Below are positions 9,151 to 17,789 of a stretch of DNA of 64,000 bases, piece by piece. The notes under the pieces were generated by a model. That model worked only from the letters and a program-made list of their open reading frames with translations. It did not search any database and had not been told where the DNA came from. Source of the stretch: Patiria pectinifera. Lineage: Eukaryota > Echinodermata > Asteroidea > Valvatida > Asterinidae. Position numbers and translations under genes: made by a program. The stretch is taken from the NCBI GenBank assembly GCA_029964075.1, contig CM057135.1, positions 853,001 to 917,000 on the forward strand. Reading direction: 5' to 3'. Positions within the stretch are counted from its first letter, which is position 1; each line of letters starts with the position of its first letter.

Positions 9151-10332
9151 TTAAAAGATCTCCAACTCGATAATGATACCCTCACCCTTATTGTTGAATA
9201 CCTGTCCTTTTTCACCGCTGATAGAAAATGTCACTTTGTCGATTATACCGTTTTTAAGTTTTTTGAAATCCTCGTCTCTATCAGGCTGGGGTTCGCGCGT
9301 AGCCACGGGTACGATTTTTAAGATGTCAGAAGGACGACCATTAAAAAAGTTTTCACTCGTACTTAATTGCGGGCAGCGAATAAACAAAAATTTAAACGGA
9401 TTAACGTCGTAATACCCCGTATACACCACTTTGGGTACCAGTCTTCCTTTGGGTAAATTGAGTAATCGAGAGACTTCTCTGTTTAAGCGCAATTTGAGAT
9501 TTACGTCGGTTATCACCAACGTCACCTTTTTAGATTCTCTAAATATTTGAAAACTTACCCCGGGTATAGAATTTAAAATGAAATAGAACCAATCGACGTC
9601 GTACCACCCCGGCGGTATGATAACCGAACCGGTGACTCCGAGTGGCAACGGCTCTAAATGACTCGGAGGAATAAAATCGAAATCATCACCCGTCACGATA
9701 AGACTTCCTCTTATAATCACTCCTGCTTCTCTACTATCTCTCAACTCGCTCAACTCGCTCGCACCCATTTCTCCTTCAATAAACTTTAAAGCCAATTCCT
9801 CACCTTCAAAGATTTTTCTTTCTCTAACAAATAATATTCTTACTAAAGATTGAAGCGTATTAAGTTCTAATTCAGTTTTTGGTGTTTCTGAATTCATGGC
9901 GGCTAAAATCAACCCTCGCCGTTCAGCTATAATAGCTCTTTTTCTTTTGTTTGATTCTAAAACGGATTCTAGTCTATCGTCTTCGTACGCTTTTATAAGA
10001 TCGTCTATAGTTTTTTGTACAACATTTTCATCGTTAAATAAATAGTGGTATGGTATATCGGGTAACAATCGCTCTATAAAATCTCTATCCGGCGTTGTTA
10101 TGTGTACATCTGAAAGAAACTCTGCGGGTATGAGGGGAGGTTTATCTGTGGTAAACGCGGGTCTCCCATCTATTTGCGTAAACCAATCAATCTCCATGGC
10201 GCTGGAAATATTAAAATATCCGGCGTTAAACAACACCCTTTTTACGCGTATAGATTTTTGACCGTTTAAATTATCTACGACGTCTTCTAATTTAAACGTC
10301 TGCTCATTTTGAAACAAGTGAAACGAATGCAT
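9151..10332 (-). CDS. Polinton virion-type protein, unknown function
   Basis: 393 residues without membrane segments. The N-terminal third is hydrophilic (MHSFHLFQNEQTFKLEDVV). From about residue 230 it shows VIIPPGWYDVDWFYFILNSI, VSFQIFRESKKVTLVI, LNLPKGRLV and a beta-rich end, KVTFSISGEKGQVF...IIIELEIF. This layout recurs in uncharacterised Polinton proteins and suggests a beta-rich capsid-associated or vertex protein. I cannot assign it firmly as the minor capsid (penton) protein. It is divergently transcribed from the next gene with a 41-base shared upstream region. Confidence 0.65.
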   Translation of the reverse strand: MHSFHLFQNEQTFKLEDVVDNLNGQKSIRVKRVLFNAGYFNISSAMEIDWFTQIDGRPAFTTDKPPLIPAEFLSDVHITTPDRDFIERLLPDIPYHYLFNDENVVQKTIDDLIKAYEDDRLESVLESNKRKRAIIAERRGLILAAMNSETPKTELELNTLQSLVRILFVRERKIFEGEELALKFIEGEMGASELSELRDSREAGVIIRGSLIVTGDDFDFIPPSHLEPLPLGVTGSVIIPPGWYDVDWFYFILNSIPGVSFQIFRESKKVTLVITDVNLKLRLNREVSRLLNLPKGRLVPKVVYTGYYDVNPFKFLFIRCPQLSTSENFFNGRPSDILKIVPVATREPQPDRDEDFKKLKNGIIDKVTFSISGEKGQVFNNKGEGIIIELEIF

Positions 10333-10373
10333 TTATTTTAAAGTCTTTTTATATTAAAACTGAAACTAAAATA
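10333..10373. promoter_or_regulatory. Shared bidirectional start region
   Basis: 41 bases between two divergent starts. It contains GTCTTTTTATATTAAAA on the plus strand, the same AT box as at other Polinton gene starts, so one short region must serve both genes. Confidence 0.55.
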
Positions 10374-11740
10374 ATGAGTGATTTTAAGTCGTTAAAAAAG
10401 CAGATACAATCGATAGCCGATCAGGTAACGAGACAAGTAAATCAAAATGTAGCCAAGGCAAACGAGCTAAAACATCAAGCTGCACCCCAAGCAAAGTTTT
10501 TAAACAGCACTAAACCCAGTGAACTGGAGGTCATAGTTAATAATACCAACGGGTTTTTAACCATGTTTCCCGACTTAACCTCGGACTACAAATTGCCTCA
10601 CGTTGAGACGGACGAGGATGTAGATCGTTGGAAATCACACCCCATGTCGTTTTATCAAAATCAGTTAAATTTTGCGATCTACTGCGCTACTACGGGCTGC
10701 GGTGTTGGATTTGATCTTTTAAACTCGAGCAACCGTTACGTTTGGGCCATCTTTAACTTTCATTTATATTTTACGGTTAGAAAGATCCTGTACGACATTG
10801 CCGCTCCTTTACCGGGAGATGACGCATTTAACGCTCTAGACAACAGTTATAATCACAGAGCATTTACCGATACCTGTATGTTGTTTGGCATAGATCAAAA
10901 CAAGTCTTTTAAACAGACGAGAGACACAAAATCTAACGGTTTAGGTACCTCATATATCTTTAATAAAGGCAAGTTTGTGGCGGTTGGTGAATATGATAAA
11001 GCACTACCCAACAAACCCAACGTTCTTTACGGCGGCTACCACGGTCTAGACAGTCCTAAAAAGAGTGGAAGCAGTTACGTTCCTTGGACGGTTATTTACA
11101 TCGAACAAAACGAATCGGTACAAAAGGCTTGGTTAGATTTTATACCCGCCAAGAGTTCGTTTACCCCCGTGGGAATCATAAAGATCAACGAATCAGATCT
11201 TACGTGTACGCTTTACTCGGTGCGCAGGCTCAAACAAAAACGAGCGTATTATCACCGGGCACGGGATTAGACGCTCAGAGACAATTTAACGTCATCGTTA
11301 AAGATATCATCAATGCAGTAGACGACATGGAAACGAGTATCGATCAATTTCAATTTCCATCAGATATGAACTTGAGGGTTGGAACGCACGACGGCTATAA
11401 CAACAATCTTCAAATCGCTACCCAGAGTATGAAAACTGGTTTGGTGTTAGATTTAAACTCACAACCTCAACCGGACGACTCTTTTGATGACACCGATGAC
11501 GTCGCGCCACCAACACCCCCAGAGCCTATGACGAACGATGTTGTATCACCAACACCTGCACCTACACCCTCACCAACACCAGCGCCAGCGCCAACACCAG
11601 CATCAACACCTACAGTTTTAACCCAAGAGCCCACTAAACTACAAACTCACCAAGACGAAAAATTATCGTTGACGGTAGGAATATTAGTTATCGTTGGTAT
11701 GGGTATTTTAGCTTACGAGGCAACGTATAATAAGGCTTAA
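10374..11740 (+). pseudogene. Polinton gene, surface-protein-like with Pro/Thr stalk
   Basis: The first part (MSDFKSLKKQIQSIADQVTR) starts with a short amphipathic helix and continues as a globular domain with NFAIYCATTGCGVGFDLL and VPWTVIYIEQNES. The last part has a Pro/Thr/Ala repeat stalk (PTPAPTPSPTPAPAPTP) and a hydrophobic helix, LTVGILVIVGMGILAYEA, close to the end. Globular head, stalk and C-terminal anchor suggest a virion surface or membrane protein. This region does not read as one open frame in this copy. Function unknown. Confidence 0.6.
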
Positions 11741-11772
11741 TTTTTTTGGTTTAAACTTGATTACAACTATTA

Positions 11773-13026
11773 CTACCATCGTTTTTGCAGGTACGCAAAT
11801 ACCAAGGCTCCCACACCCAAAAACAAAGCCCACACGTGTTCGGCCAACCACGATACGGACTTACTCAGCGCGTTAAATATCCAACTGAGTACGCTGCCTA
11901 TGATACCCGGCAGAGCACCCAACGCGCTCACTCCCAGTTTTTGAAGAGCAGATGCAAAATTAGCGAGTTGTTTTGAAATCCACTCTTTGATACCACCTTT
12001 TGGTGTTGGTGTTGGTGCAGGTGTTGGCGATGGCGCGGGTGGGGCACCCGCACCTCCCACGCTAGCGACGATGCTACTCACTATCGTGCTGATGGCTAAA
12101 CTCAAAGCGGCTAAAATACTCACTACGGTCACACCTTGTTCTCTAAACAGAGTTCTAATCTTTTCCGCCAGAGTCGTGTCGTCGCCTAATATTTTATTAA
12201 TCGTTTCTTTGATTCTAGCGATCTGACTTTTGAGCCCTCGTTCGTTGGCTTTTGCGGCTTCTAATCTGGCGGATCTTTCAACGTTCAAGTCGCTCAATTT
12301 ATCATTTAACTCTCGTCGACCCTCTTCGCTGTGAGATTCGTCGAGTTCTTGTCTCGTGGCTGCAATCTCTCGGTCTAGCTCTGTGAGACGCGATAAATTA
12401 AGTTCTAGGTTACCTCTCAACGTCTGAAGAGTTTTGTCTAAACCCTGGAGTTCTCTGTAATTCAATCCTTCCGTTTGAGCGCTGGTGTCTTGTTCTAAAT
12501 CGTCTATAATCTCGATTACCTCATCGGTGACTCTGGGTAGTTCTGTCATGGGGATACTCTCGGGTTGTATCGATTGCAGGTGTTGGCTTTGATCGTCACT
12601 GAGTGTCTTACGTTCGTAATGCGTAAAACCTAATTTGTTTCTAATAAAATCTCTACCGTTTAAACCCATCTTTCTTACATTTAACTCTATAGTCCTCAGA
12701 GTCAAGAATCTGTCTGGTTTTCTTTGATCCGTTAACCTTAGTAAGCCTTCACCAGTGTCATAAAATAAACCTTCTGTGTTGAGAATAAAGTTTTCGTATC
12801 TCGGAGATATTGGTTTATTGTATATGTTATAAGTATCGTAAAACTCATCAACGCGCCCATTAGTGAGCATGCTTCTTCCTTGATCTAAAACGTCATCTAT
12901 GTCGGTAGTGAGGATTGGTGGTGCAGGAGTATCAAAGTTGTCGTCCAGATTGGTCTCTTCTTCATCATCATCGTCATCGTAATCGTAATCATCAACGGGG
13001 TCAAAGTCAAATCCTCCCTCAGCCAT
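11773..13026 (-). CDS. Polinton protein with coiled coil, Pro/Thr linker and C-terminal membrane segment
   Basis: 417 residues. A very acidic start (DFDPVDDYDYDDDDDEEE) is followed by a mixed domain, then a long coiled coil of about residues 185-280 (LQTLRGNLELNLSRLTELDR). A hydrophobic segment near 295-320 (VSILAALSLAISTIVSSIV) precedes PSPTPAPTPTPKG and a final amphipathic-plus-transmembrane tail (WALFLGVGALVFAYLQKRW). It converges on the previous gene with 32 bases between. The shared Pro/Thr linker style in the two convergent genes is notable. A degraded homolog is at 56528-57330. Confidence 0.75.
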   Translation of the reverse strand: MAEGGFDFDPVDDYDYDDDDDEEETNLDDNFDTPAPPILTTDIDDVLDQGRSMLTNGRVDEFYDTYNIYNKPISPRYENFILNTEGLFYDTGEGLLRLTDQRKPDRFLTLRTIELNVRKMGLNGRDFIRNKLGFTHYERKTLSDDQSQHLQSIQPESIPMTELPRVTDEVIEIIDDLEQDTSAQTEGLNYRELQGLDKTLQTLRGNLELNLSRLTELDREIAATRQELDESHSEEGRRELNDKLSDLNVERSARLEAAKANERGLKSQIARIKETINKILGDDTTLAEKIRTLFREQGVTVVSILAALSLAISTIVSSIVASVGGAGAPPAPSPTPAPTPTPKGGIKEWISKQLANFASALQKLGVSALGALPGIIGSVLSWIFNALSKSVSWLAEHVWALFLGVGALVFAYLQKRW

Positions 13027-13048
13027 TTATTTAATAAACCTATTTAAA
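13027..13048 (-). promoter_or_regulatory. Start-proximal AT box of the 13026 gene
   Basis: Minus strand reads GGTTTATTAAATAAATGG across the start codon. A near-identical block precedes the 13708 start, and both are kept in the second Polinton. Confidence 0.4.
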
Positions 13049-13291
13049 TTATGCCGTTTTCATTATACTGCCCGGTAGTATACCCTGGGTCACCAACCAA
13101 TTTTGCGTGGCCAGAGCTCCACTTATAATGCCCGTCAATTTAGCCGCATCTTCTACGCTTAGTTTGTTTAAATCCGGCGCTTTCATTTTGAGTAGTTTAG
13201 CTCCTACCATGGCGTATCCCATCGAAAGACCCGATATGACGGCTCCGTGATAAATCGTATTTGCTATTCCGTTGGTGTCAAAATTACTCAT
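13049..13291 (-). CDS. Small Polinton membrane-type protein, 80 residues
   Basis: MSNFDTNGIANTIYHGAV, then a glycine/alanine-rich hydrophobic segment (VISGLSMGYAMVGAKLL), a charged turn (KMKAPDLNKLSVEDAAKL) and a second hydrophobic segment (TGIISGALATQNWLV). Small two-helix proteins of this kind are common in Polintons and related viruses, where some are capsid membrane or cement proteins. Function here is unknown. The start is preceded by GTTATATTAAAAACG, the common AT box. A decayed homolog sits at 57345-57480. Confidence 0.65.
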   Translation of the reverse strand: MSNFDTNGIANTIYHGAVISGLSMGYAMVGAKLLKMKAPDLNKLSVEDAAKLTGIISGALATQNWLVTQGILPGSIMKTA

Positions 13292-13324
13292 CGTTTTTAA
13301 TATAACAATTTTTAAATTGCTGGT

Positions 13325-13708
13325 TTATTCCATGTCTAGCATTTTGGGGGCGCTGGGTGTAGTGGGTTGCGTGACTACCGGCACTGGCTGTATTACCGGC
13401 GCAGTTGCCTTACTTTTTAGTACCAGCAGCCCCACCCCTATTATAGACGCTATAGCCCCCCACATCGCCCAAGAGTTGTAGTCTGGTGAGCTCGTAGCTT
13501 CGTCCGATGTTACGTTCATTTTTGCTAATTTTAATTTCATCTGTCTATTGTGCTCGGCTAAAGCTTTACCCTGCTGTATTCGTTTAGGATTTTTAGTCTT
13601 GGTCACTCTCGTTACCGTCGGTGATGTTGTTGTTTTTATCGGTTGGGGTGTCTCTGTCTCTGCTGGTTGAGCTGCAGGCGTTGCTGTCGCTGCTTTCTGA
13701 TCTTCCAT
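13325..13708 (-). CDS. Polinton protein with single membrane helix, overlaps its neighbour
   Basis: 127 residues. The N-terminal part is Ala/Thr/Pro-rich, then basic (TKTKNPKRIQQGKALAEHNRQ). A transmembrane segment follows at about 85-103 (WAMWGAIASIIGVGLLVL), and the tail is PVVTQPTTPSAPK. Its first 116 bases overlap the end of the next gene in another frame. Both frames are recognisable in the decayed Polinton at 57.5-58.3 kb, which supports a real overlap. Function unknown. Confidence 0.65.
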   Translation of the reverse strand: MEDQKAATATPAAQPAETETPQPIKTTTSPTVTRVTKTKNPKRIQQGKALAEHNRQMKLKLAKMNVTSDEATSSPDYNSWAMWGAIASIIGVGLLVLKSKATAPVIQPVPVVTQPTTPSAPKMLDME

Positions 13709-14171
13709 TTATTATATTAGGTTTATTAAATTTCAAATGTTTTGTTGTGATAATCGTAGCAACTAGGGGTGATATTAAAGTTCCGTACTTGTAACAAACG
13801 TCGCTCGACATACCAGCCATACTCGCACTTATAATAGGATCAGAACTCAAGTCGTTGGTGAGTTCTTCTTCAGAATCTATAGTGACGTTATATCCTAAAA
13901 CTTGTACGGGTGTAACCACAGCTAACACTCTCGAAAATAGACTTAAAGTGTATTTACCAACGGTTTTAACAATTTCATTTCCAAATTTAGTTTCGTACAG
14001 ATGATACAGCTTTTCGAGTTCTTTACTGTCAAGAGCTTCGATATGTTTAACGGTGTATTCCTTTCCCAAGTACTTTCTAGAGTTTCCGGCTGCTACGACA
14101 CCGCACAAACGATCTTTATGTTCTGCGTTGTGATCTTGTTCGTTCGTTAAAGTAAGTTTTAGGTCCTCCAT
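13593..14171 (-). CDS. Polinton conserved protein, unknown function
   Basis: 192 residues. Residues of about 45-150 carry HIEALDSKELEKLYHLYETKF, TVGKYTLSLFSRVLAVVTP and LTNDLSSDPIISASMAGM...YKYGTLISPLVATIITTKHL. I recognise this pattern (LYxxYxxKxG, then DPxxxxxL, then YGxxxxPLxxxxTTxKH) from uncharacterised Polinton proteins of invertebrates. Two hydrophobic helices are likely. The C-terminal 35 residues are Ser/Asp-rich and overlap the start of the next gene. Function unknown. Confidence 0.7.
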   Translation of the reverse strand: MEDLKLTLTNEQDHNAEHKDRLCGVVAAGNSRKYLGKEYTVKHIEALDSKELEKLYHLYETKFGNEIVKTVGKYTLSLFSRVLAVVTPVQVLGYNVTIDSEEELTNDLSSDPIISASMAGMSSDVCYKYGTLISPLVATIITTKHLKFNKPNIINGRSESSDSNACSSTSRDRDTPTDKNNNITDGNESDQD

Positions 14172-14435
14172 TTAATTAGAAAGGAATTTAATTTTGTTGT
14201 AGCTGTTGCAACTTTGTTACAAAAGCGAAGGTATTCGTATGTGTAAAACGATAAATTAAGCGATATGATGATAATAGCCAAAAACTGCATATACTCGAAT
14301 ATTGCTATCATTTACTAACAACAAAATGTATTTTGTTGACGTTTGTTGATTAACAAATTGTAGTTTGTTGAATAGGTTGCTACTCAACTAGCTATTAATT
14401 GTTACTCACCTAGCTATTAATTGTTACTCAACTAG
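14172..14435. other. AT-rich Polinton intergenic region with short repeats
   Basis: 264 bases upstream of the 14171 start. It holds several TTTGTTG/CAACAAA words between 14195 and 14370 that can pair with each other, and a tandem repeat near 14386-14450 (CTAGCTATTAATTGTTACTC units, with ACCTAGCT or AACTAGCT between them). This is the largest gap in the gene-dense left half and could be a regulatory or replication region. Confidence 0.5.
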
Positions 14436-15041
14436 CTACTCAAGTAGCTTGTAACTAACTGGAGGTTCGGTGTATACGACTAATTTACTATATTTCACAT
14501 CTCTCAAACGTCGTTTTATATAATCTCGTTGTTCAATGGGTACGACGTCGTTTTCGTCTAACGCTTGATCAAACGATGTTTTATCTTTGCAGTAAAATAA
14601 TGCCAACCAAGCCGTGTTTTCTCTATAATCTTTTAAAACGCTGTTGTACTTTTGGGTCAGTAACCAACAGCTGTGATTTACGTGTCTTCCGCTAAATGCC
14701 ATCTTGGTTAGCGCGCACGTCTTTTTACGATATTTAATCTCTTGATCCGAAGAGCAATCGTCCACGATAAACAACGTGGCAACACCTTCAAATATTTTCC
14801 TGTAAAAATCGATCGCTTCGTTGAGCGTCATCTTGTACAATTCCGGATCGCAGAGGTATACCTCGGAATCTGCTTGAATCCACTTTCTTTCGATGTACGT
14901 TTTGTTTTTAAATATGGTAGGGCAAATGACGACTATCGCCTCAAATGTGTTTTTATAATCTGACTCTAACAGATCCAAAATCCATTTGGTTTTGCCCGAA
15001 TTTGTTTTGCCGACGATTAAAGCGCAATGCGGTTGTGTCAT
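14436..15041 (-). CDS. Genome-packaging ATPase (A32/FtsK-HerA type)
   Basis: 201 residues, normal for Polinton ATPases. Walker A is LIVGKTNSGKTKWIL near residues 9-23; Walker B is ATLFIVDDCSSD near residue 90. The polar Gln of sensor-type motif III is in SCWLLTQKYNSV, after the conserved GRHVNHS. In Polintons, virophages and large DNA viruses this protein drives DNA into the capsid. It ends one base before the capsid gene, as in many relatives. A decayed homolog is at 61135-61725. Confidence 0.92.
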   Translation of the reverse strand: MTQPHCALIVGKTNSGKTKWILDLLESDYKNTFEAIVVICPTIFKNKTYIERKWIQADSEVYLCDPELYKMTLNEAIDFYRKIFEGVATLFIVDDCSSDQEIKYRKKTCALTKMAFSGRHVNHSCWLLTQKYNSVLKDYRENTAWLALFYCKDKTSFDQALDENDVVPIEQRDYIKRRLRDVKYSKLVVYTEPPVSYKLLE

Positions 15042-15042
15042 T

Positions 15043-16311
15043 TTAACTTAACAGAGATTTAAAATTTCCGTCTTCCAAGTTCAATTGAGCATCCATGACT
15101 AAAAATACGTACATCGTGAGGTCACCTTGACCTTCGGCTTCTCTGTTAAATTGAATGTTGATGCCTCCTCCGTCTCCGAGTTTCCTACCGGATCCGTGAG
15201 CGGAATTGTCGTCGTTACTTCTAAAATCGAGCCACAGACCGTACTTGTCTTTTAGGTAGTCTCCGAGGTCAAAACCCGTCAAATTTAAGTCTTTAGCTAC
15301 TCCACGCCCGCTTTCGGTATCGCTGTCTCCAAAGAACTTGTTGATTTCATTCCAGTGTTGATACTGAAACATGCCTTGACTGTAGAGTTGATTGGGTTTA
15401 CCTTCTACGGTCACCGATGTTTTGGTTATTTTTGGATTGTAAAATCGCTGCGGATTCTTGACCGCGGGATCTTTAAACAAAAACAAAATACCCTTGAGAC
15501 TCCTGATGGGTTGATTGATGCTGACGTTCCAAAGCGTGTCCGATTTGTTGACGGATCTAACTTCTAGCGAGTGGATTTTATCAAACAGATATTGCATTAA
15601 CCCCTTGTGTTTATTCCTGATGGTGATAGCTAGGTCTCTGTTGGTCACCACTTCGTATTCGAGAGACAAGTCTGAGATAGAATACATCGCCGCCGTATCT
15701 GAACTGTTGACTACTTTATCGTGATCGTTAAACTTTATCTCGTACGTCAGAGGTTGTTTTAAACCGCTGGGGTAAAAAGGGTGATGCGAAGTCAGTATGT
15801 CAATGTCTAGGGGAATACAATATCTGTTACCATAGGCATGCGCGACAGCTTGATCCTTACCGTTGTTGGCGCCCGCGTTAGCATCTTCAGCCCCAGTTCT
15901 TAGTTTAGAAACGTTTTCTTTTTCTATGCCCGAGTACGCCATGTTTCGAGTCATCGAGTTGTTGAGCCAATTGTCTTTAAAATTGTGATACACATCGGCG
16001 TGACGATAACTTATAATTTCGTGACCTTGAAGCCTGACGCTGATTTCGCTGACTAAATTTCTGGCCAAATTACCAAAAATGGTTCTATTGTTGTCACTTC
16101 CACCGTCGAGTTCTAAATTGAAAGCTAGTTTACAAGTGCCGGGTACGATCACGTCGTCTACACCCAATTGAGGAAACTTGACCCTCAGCGTTTGCCCCGC
16201 CGATATACTACTAGGATTGTGGGTAATGACCACCTCTTTTCTCTCACCCTTGATAGATCTGGGTATTTTTAATAGTCTGCTGGGATTGAGCTTTTTTCCA
16301 TACGCATTCAT
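15043..16311 (-). CDS. Major capsid protein, double jelly-roll type
   Basis: 422 residues, beta-rich with no membrane segment. It starts with a basic stretch (MNAYGKKLNPSRLLKIPRS). Conserved phrases include SAGQTLRVKFPQLGVDDVIVPGTCKLAFNL, NLARNLVSEISVRLQGHEI, IDILTSHHPFYPSGL and DLTMYVFLVMDAQLNLE near the end. These match the Polinton capsid family that includes the C. elegans F54H12.2-type proteins. Its place next to the packaging ATPase and the small membrane protein agrees. The family forms trimeric capsomers; this copy reads as one frame. Confidence 0.88.
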   Translation of the reverse strand: MNAYGKKLNPSRLLKIPRSIKGERKEVVITHNPSSISAGQTLRVKFPQLGVDDVIVPGTCKLAFNLELDGGSDNNRTIFGNLARNLVSEISVRLQGHEIISYRHADVYHNFKDNWLNNSMTRNMAYSGIEKENVSKLRTGAEDANAGANNGKDQAVAHAYGNRYCIPLDIDILTSHHPFYPSGLKQPLTYEIKFNDHDKVVNSSDTAAMYSISDLSLEYEVVTNRDLAITIRNKHKGLMQYLFDKIHSLEVRSVNKSDTLWNVSINQPIRSLKGILFLFKDPAVKNPQRFYNPKITKTSVTVEGKPNQLYSQGMFQYQHWNEINKFFGDSDTESGRGVAKDLNLTGFDLGDYLKDKYGLWLDFRSNDDNSAHGSGRKLGDGGGINIQFNREAEGQGDLTMYVFLVMDAQLNLEDGNFKSLLS

Positions 16312-16333
16312 TTTATTTATACGAGTTTTAAAT

Positions 16334-16756
16334 TTAAAGGTATCTGTAAGCCAAGAAGCCCACCAATAGCGTTCCTCCCGCGATAAACACCAGTTCTTTT
16401 TCTATTTGTTGGTCGCTAGGCTCGTAAAAATCTTCGAGTTTGGGTTCGCGTTGCAGTCCTACGGGTAGTTCGGTAGATTGTCCACTCACCTCGTTGTAGT
16501 AACGCAACGCTCGGTCTACGTTAGAAAATGTTTCTTTTGAAGCATTTTGTTGTCTGATACGTTCGTTTAGAAAATCTAGATATTTCGTTCGTTCTCGTTG
16601 CCACTTATCTTTTGCGGCTGAGAGTTGTTCTATCGCTAAATCGTGTCTCTTACGCTCCTCGTCGCTCTGTTTCAGATTTGAAAATAAAAAGTTTGAACCA
16701 GTAAAAGCTAAGGCGTTGACGATCGCGCCTCCTAACATCATAGCAACGCTAGCCAT
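16334..16756 (-). CDS. Small Polinton protein with two terminal membrane helices
   Basis: 140 residues. N-terminal hydrophobic helix (VAMMLGGAIVNALAFTGSNFLF), a charged coiled-coil-like middle (DEERKRHDLAIEQLSAAKDK...RERTKYLDFLNERIRQQ), a Pro-rich linker and a C-terminal helix (LVFIAGGTLLVGFLAYRYL). Position between capsid and integrase genes is shared by the second Polinton. It may be a membrane or minor virion protein; function unknown. Confidence 0.65.
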   Translation of the reverse strand: MASVAMMLGGAIVNALAFTGSNFLFSNLKQSDEERKRHDLAIEQLSAAKDKWQRERTKYLDFLNERIRQQNASKETFSNVDRALRYYNEVSGQSTELPVGLQREPKLEDFYEPSDQQIEKELVFIAGGTLLVGFLAYRYL

Positions 16757-16787
16757 ATTATTATAAACGTCTTTTATATTAAATAAT
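16757..16787. promoter_or_regulatory. Divergent start region with AT box before integrase
   Basis: Between the divergent starts at 16756 and 16788. Plus strand carries CGTCTTTTATATTAAATAAT directly before the integrase ATG. The same block is unchanged in the decayed Polinton at 63189-63220, although the surrounding genes have drifted. Confidence 0.6.
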
Positions 16788-17789
16788 ATGCAAACATTAT
16801 CTAAACTGTATTATAGCCCGAGCGGTTATTGGAGAGGTGAAAGTGCCGTCGACCATTTACACGATAAAACAAAAATCGATAAAAAGGTAATCAGAGATTG
16901 GCTTAAAAAACAAGCGATATGGCAAATTTATCTACCGGGTCCTGCGTATGTACCCAGGCCTACGAGTACTTCGCGAGAGTTTGAAACACCAAACGACTTT
17001 CACCAAATGGATGTGCTATACCTACCCTGGGATAAAGTAAAACGCAAGACTTATAAATACGCTTTGACGGTTGTCGATGTTGCGAGTCGATACCACGAAG
17101 CAGAGCCTTTGGTTTCTAAAACGGCAGATTCCACGCGAGATGCTATCGTCAAGATTTACGCGAGGTCGCCTTTGAGTTACCCTAAAACGTTGAGAGTAGA
17201 CGCCGGTACCGAATTTAAAGGCGCTTTTAAAAAATGGATGGCCTCAAAAAACGTCGAGATTATCGTCGGCGAACCCGGAAACCACCGATCGCAGGGTATC
17301 GTAGAAAGATTTAATCGAACGCTAGCCGAGAGACTGTTTGGTCATCAGTACGCTCAAGAAATGTTAAATCCCGAGAGTAGAAACACGCAATGGGTCGAGC
17401 GATTACCCAGCGTGATCAAAGCTATAAACGATGAAACGACAAGATTAATAGCTAAAGCGCCGTCAGAGGCGGTTAAACTAAAACAGGTCCGGCAATCGCC
17501 GGCTAACCCCGTTAAAACAAAAGAGCAACAATTACCGCAAGACGCTATGGTTAGATATTTATATTACCCGGGCGAGCAAGAGGGGGGTACTGCGAGAAGA
17601 GCCACGGATCCCATTTGGAGCGTAGACATCTTCAACGTGAAAAAAAGAACGAGTCAATTTAAAATGATTGAAGGTAAAAAAGTCACGACGGGTCCTACTC
17701 TTTATTACCTGCAAGACGGCCCAGAAAGGAGTTTTGTGAGACAAGAGCTTCAAGTCGTACCCGAGGACACGCAATTACCGCCTAATTAA
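16788..17789 (+). CDS. Polinton integrase (retroviral-type DDE)
   Basis: 333 residues. The N-terminal part (HDKTKIDKKVIRDWLKKQAIWQIYLP) resembles the helical lead of this family. Core motifs: FHQMDVLYLPWD (first Asp), TVVDVASRYHEAEPL, LRVDAGTEFKG (second Asp) and EPGNHRSQGIVERFNRTL (catalytic Glu). A C-terminal chromo-like/SH3-like segment of about residues 255-320 ends in FVRQELQVVP. It integrates the element DNA and makes the target duplication. It overlaps the polymerase end by eight bases, tail to tail. Copy two is at 63221. Confidence 0.93.
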   Translation: MQTLSKLYYSPSGYWRGESAVDHLHDKTKIDKKVIRDWLKKQAIWQIYLPGPAYVPRPTSTSREFETPNDFHQMDVLYLPWDKVKRKTYKYALTVVDVASRYHEAEPLVSKTADSTRDAIVKIYARSPLSYPKTLRVDAGTEFKGAFKKWMASKNVEIIVGEPGNHRSQGIVERFNRTLAERLFGHQYAQEMLNPESRNTQWVERLPSVIKAINDETTRLIAKAPSEAVKLKQVRQSPANPVKTKEQQLPQDAMVRYLYYPGEQEGGTARRATDPIWSVDIFNVKKRTSQFKMIEGKKVTTGPTLYYLQDGPERSFVRQELQVVPEDTQLPPN

